A DNA stretch of 64,000 bases from Winogradskyella immobilis (GTDB lineage: Bacteria > Bacteroidota > Bacteroidia > Flavobacteriales > Flavobacteriaceae). The DNA lies in NCBI RefSeq assembly GCF_021887715.1, contig NZ_JAIQXX010000001.1:186001-250000 (forward strand), read 5' to 3'. The translations under genes and the position numbers were made by a program. Of the stretch, positions 61,586 to 64,000 are shown piece by piece; the stretch's first letter is position 1, and every line of letters begins with the position of its first letter. The notes below the pieces were generated by a model that searched no databases, was not told the origin of the DNA, and saw nothing but the letters and a program-made list of their open reading frames with translations.

Positions 61586-62916
61586 TGATAAAACGACTTG
61601 TTGTAATTCTTATTGCAATTATAGGAAGCCAAACATTTGCTCAGCAAGGTGGTACTGCTTCTCCATATTCTTTTTTTGGTATTGGCAGCCTTCAATTTAG
61701 AGGCACTGTTGAAAATCGTAGTATGGGAGGAATAAGTGTATATTCAGACAGTATACATATTAATCTTAGAAACCCTGCATTTTATACAGGGAAAAATGTT
61801 GAGGCATCACCATATAATAATGAAAGTCGCCCTGTTAAATTTGCTGTCGCAGGTAGTTTTAACAATCTTTCATTAGAAAGTGCTAGTACTTCCGAAAACG
61901 CAAATGCTTCAGCTTTTGATTATATAGCTTTAACATTACCTGCAGGACGATTTGGTATTGGTTTTGGATTATTGCCATTTACATCTGTTGGTTATCAATT
62001 AGAAGATTTAAGCCCAGTGAGTAACGATTTACTATTTCGTTACGAAGGCGAAGGTGGATTAAACAAAGTGTTTTTGGGTACAGGTTATCAAATTAATAAC
62101 AATTTAAGAGTAGGTGTAGATGTAAATTATAACTTCGGAAATATTCAAAACAGTGCTATAGAATTTGTTTATGATGATGAAGGGAATTTGGTTCAATTTC
62201 AAACTCGAGAGAATAATAGATCAGATTTAACAGGGGTTAATTTTAACCTTGGTATTGCGTACAATAAAAAAGTTACTGAAAAGCTAGAATTATCAGCTAC
62301 AGCAGCTTTCTCACCAGAAAGTAATTTAACATCGACAAACGATCGCTCCCTATCTACAATAGTAATAAACGGTTTTACAGGAGCTGAGGTTGTGCAAAAC
62401 ACTATAGATTTAAACCTAAATAATACAAATTTGGCAGAAACAGATTTAACTTTGCCATCTCGCTTGTCTTTTGGAGCTGGTATAGGAGAATCAAAACACT
62501 GGTTTGTTGGAGCTGAATACATAGCGCAAAACACAAGCGAATTTGATAACCCTATTTTTAGTACCACGAATTCTTCTTTTGAAGATGCATCTTCAATTTC
62601 TATAGGAGGGTTTTATATCCCAAATTATAATTCTTTCTCTAAATACTTAAGTAGAGTAGTTTATAGAGCGGGTTTTAGAGTAGAAAACACAGGTTTAGTT
62701 GTAAATAATGAGTCCATAGACGAGTTTGGCATATCTTTTGGTTTAGGTTTACCGGTTGGCAAGCCTACGGGAGGATTATTCTCAGAGATAAATCTCGGAT
62801 TTGAATATGGAGAACGTGGTACAACAAACCAGAATTTAATAAGAGAGAAATTTTTTAATTTCAACGTCAGTCTATCTTTAAGTGATAGATGGTTTCAAAA
62901 ACGAAAATATAACTAA
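61585..62916 (+). CDS. OmpP1/FadL-like outer-membrane protein
   Basis: The 443-residue protein has a signal peptide ending in QTFAQ, then PYSFFGIGSLQFRGTVENRSMGGISVYSDSIHINLRNPA, which resembles the N-terminal hatch region of OmpP1/FadL-type transporters, and a long alternating strand pattern to the end (FNFNVSLSLSDRWF). These proteins import hydrophobic compounds. The final residues (RKYN) follow the last aromatic by a few residues. It shares one base with the coaX stop and is followed 15 bases later by the TPR-like gene, an arrangement I recall from other flavobacteria. Confidence 0.82.
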   Translation: MIKRLVVILIAIIGSQTFAQQGGTASPYSFFGIGSLQFRGTVENRSMGGISVYSDSIHINLRNPAFYTGKNVEASPYNNESRPVKFAVAGSFNNLSLESASTSENANASAFDYIALTLPAGRFGIGFGLLPFTSVGYQLEDLSPVSNDLLFRYEGEGGLNKVFLGTGYQINNNLRVGVDVNYNFGNIQNSAIEFVYDDEGNLVQFQTRENNRSDLTGVNFNLGIAYNKKVTEKLELSATAAFSPESNLTSTNDRSLSTIVINGFTGAEVVQNTIDLNLNNTNLAETDLTLPSRLSFGAGIGESKHWFVGAEYIAQNTSEFDNPIFSTTNSSFEDASSISIGGFYIPNYNSFSKYLSRVVYRAGFRVENTGLVVNNESIDEFGISFGLGLPVGKPTGGLFSEINLGFEYGERGTTNQNLIREKFFNFNVSLSLSDRWFQKRKYN

Positions 62917-62931
62917 CAAAAATTAAAAACG

Positions 62932-64000
62932 ATGAAGACGAAAGTTACTTTACTATTGTTAGCACTATGTGCAAGCTTTACTATGAGTTATGGACAGGAA
63001 GAAGAAGGCGGTCAAAATGAAGACTGCGCAAATAACCTATCTATTTTTGATACTAATGTCAAAAGCAAAAAATTAGATGATGCTTATGGTCCTTGGATGG
63101 AAGTCAGAGAAAAATGCCCTAAATTTCATGAAGCTATATACTCTAGAAGTAGAGGACAAGCTATTTTAAAAAATAAAATTACTAAAAGTAACGGTACGGA
63201 AAAAGTTACATTTATCAAAGATCATCTAAAATTATATGAGCAGTATAATCAATATTACCCTTCTAAGGAATCTAAAGGTAAAATGTTAGTAGATAAAGGA
63301 TTGATGACCTATAAATACAAAAAAGATTTAGGCGCTACTAATGATGATGTTTACAAACTTTTTGATGATGCCTTTCAAAATGATCGTAAAAATTTTACTG
63401 ATGCCCAAGCACTATATATTTATTTTTCTATAGAAGTAGATTTATTTGATGCAGGTAAAAGAGAAGCACAGCAATTATTTGACAAGTATGATGATGTTAA
63501 AGAAAAAATAGAGTTAGAGATTGAGAATCATACAGGTAAGTTAAATAAATATGTAGCTAAGGAAGAAGCAGGCACTACATTGTCTAAAAGAGAAGCTAGC
63601 CTTAAAAGGTTTTCTGAACAAAACTTAGTTGCATATGATAAAGTTTCAGGGAGTATAGATACAAAAATCGGTAATAGAGCAACTTGTGAAGTTTTAATTC
63701 CATTATACCAAAAAGATTTTGATACTAATAAAAATGATGCCCAATGGTTACAACGTGCTATGAATCGTATGTTTAATAAAGGTTGTAAAGAAGATCCATT
63801 ATTTGTGAAATTAGTAGAGCAAAAGAATACTATAGAGCCTACAGCAAATACAACATTTTATCTGTATACTATTACTGGTGAGCAAAAGTATTTGGATCAG
63901 ACAATCGCTTTAGAAAAAGATCCATTAAAAAAAGCTAAATTATATAAAAACCTAGCTAACGAATTTAAATCTAAAGGAAGTTACGGTAAGGCAAGACAAT
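62932..64000 (+). CDS. Secreted TPR-like repeat protein (3' end beyond the window)
   Basis: Translation from the ATG at 62932 stays open to the last base, so at least 356 residues are encoded and the C-terminus is outside the window. A signal peptide (VTLLLLALCASFTMSYGQ) and an acidic mature start are followed by helical repeats with the TPR-type spacing of small and aromatic residues (DDAYGPWMEVREKCPKFHEAIY, then KKAKLYKNLANEFKSKGSYGKARQ at the end). It is periplasmic and probably a scaffold. The role is unknown. Confidence 0.85.
   Translation, partial: MKTKVTLLLLALCASFTMSYGQEEEGGQNEDCANNLSIFDTNVKSKKLDDAYGPWMEVREKCPKFHEAIYSRSRGQAILKNKITKSNGTEKVTFIKDHLKLYEQYNQYYPSKESKGKMLVDKGLMTYKYKKDLGATNDDVYKLFDDAFQNDRKNFTDAQALYIYFSIEVDLFDAGKREAQQLFDKYDDVKEKIELEIENHTGKLNKYVAKEEAGTTLSKREASLKRFSEQNLVAYDKVSGSIDTKIGNRATCEVLIPLYQKDFDTNKNDAQWLQRAMNRMFNKGCKEDPLFVKLVEQKNTIEPTANTTFYLYTITGEQKYLDQTIALEKDPLKKAKLYKNLANEFKSKGSYGKARQ

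Overview
The window is a continuous, gene-dense stretch of a low-GC chromosome from a Bacteroidota bacterium, almost certainly a (probably marine) member of the Flavobacteriaceae. This rests on several features: TAnnTTTG-type -7 promoter elements close to start codons, many N-terminal signal peptides ending in AQ or SQ, outer-membrane families typical of Bacteroidota (carboxypeptidase-regulatory-like domains, surface-antigen barrels, one-POTRA barrels, FG-GAP/UnbV proteins), a mevalonate pathway and an arsenosugar-type gene set. There are 66 protein-coding genes (two cut by the window ends), one small-ORF candidate and one tRNA-Phe. I saw no rRNA, CRISPR array, insertion sequence, integrase or prophage.

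Layout. 1-1.5 kb: tail of a barrel protein and a propeller-like lipoprotein. 1.8-4 kb: HI0933-type flavoprotein, a RHH/ParE toxin-antitoxin pair and a DUF1697 gene. 4-8 kb: two mevalonate-pathway genes, a UbiA prenyltransferase and a nitrilase. 8-13.9 kb: rRNA pseudouridine synthase-like protein, transglutaminase-like protein, small surface proteins, a polytopic mannosyltransferase-like protein. 13.9-19.7 kb (minus strand): compact operon of a flavoprotein, a polyferredoxin membrane protein, a MORN-like repeat protein and two GT2 glycosyltransferases. 19.9-27.5 kb: DUF547 protein, porin-like protein, GH113-like protein, lipoprotein and two tandem one-POTRA barrels. 27.7-35.9 kb (minus strand): arsenosugar biosynthesis island (ArsM, ArsS, purine nucleoside phosphorylase, three glycosyltransferase-type proteins, rhodanese, AhpD-like protein), with a membrane hydroxylase and a DUF547 lipoprotein embedded. 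36-40 kb: thioredoxin/MsrA-like fusion, ECF sigma operon, PepSY-type protein. 40.3-48.7 kb: Crp/Fnr and TetR regulators, then membrane and surface genes ending in a phosphoesterase-barrel fusion.

48.7-57.2 kb holds the most unusual operon: a Rieske domain fused to a glutamate-synthase-type FMN domain, a double-glutaredoxin/thioredoxin-reductase fusion, a TauE/SafE exporter, a Rieske domain fused to a TPP-dependent enzyme, a YHS protein, a short malic enzyme and a trypsin-like protease. The malic enzyme could supply pyruvate to the TPP enzyme, with the other proteins as redox partners; this is inference. 57.4-60.6 kb carries a second unusual unit: K+-channel-like protein, polyphosphate kinase and a Pycsar-type transmembrane effector-like protein with no cyclase in sight. 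The window closes with tRNA-Phe, coaX, an outer-membrane protein and a TPR-like gene that runs off the end.

Functions come from motif reading and memory of families; no database search was possible.
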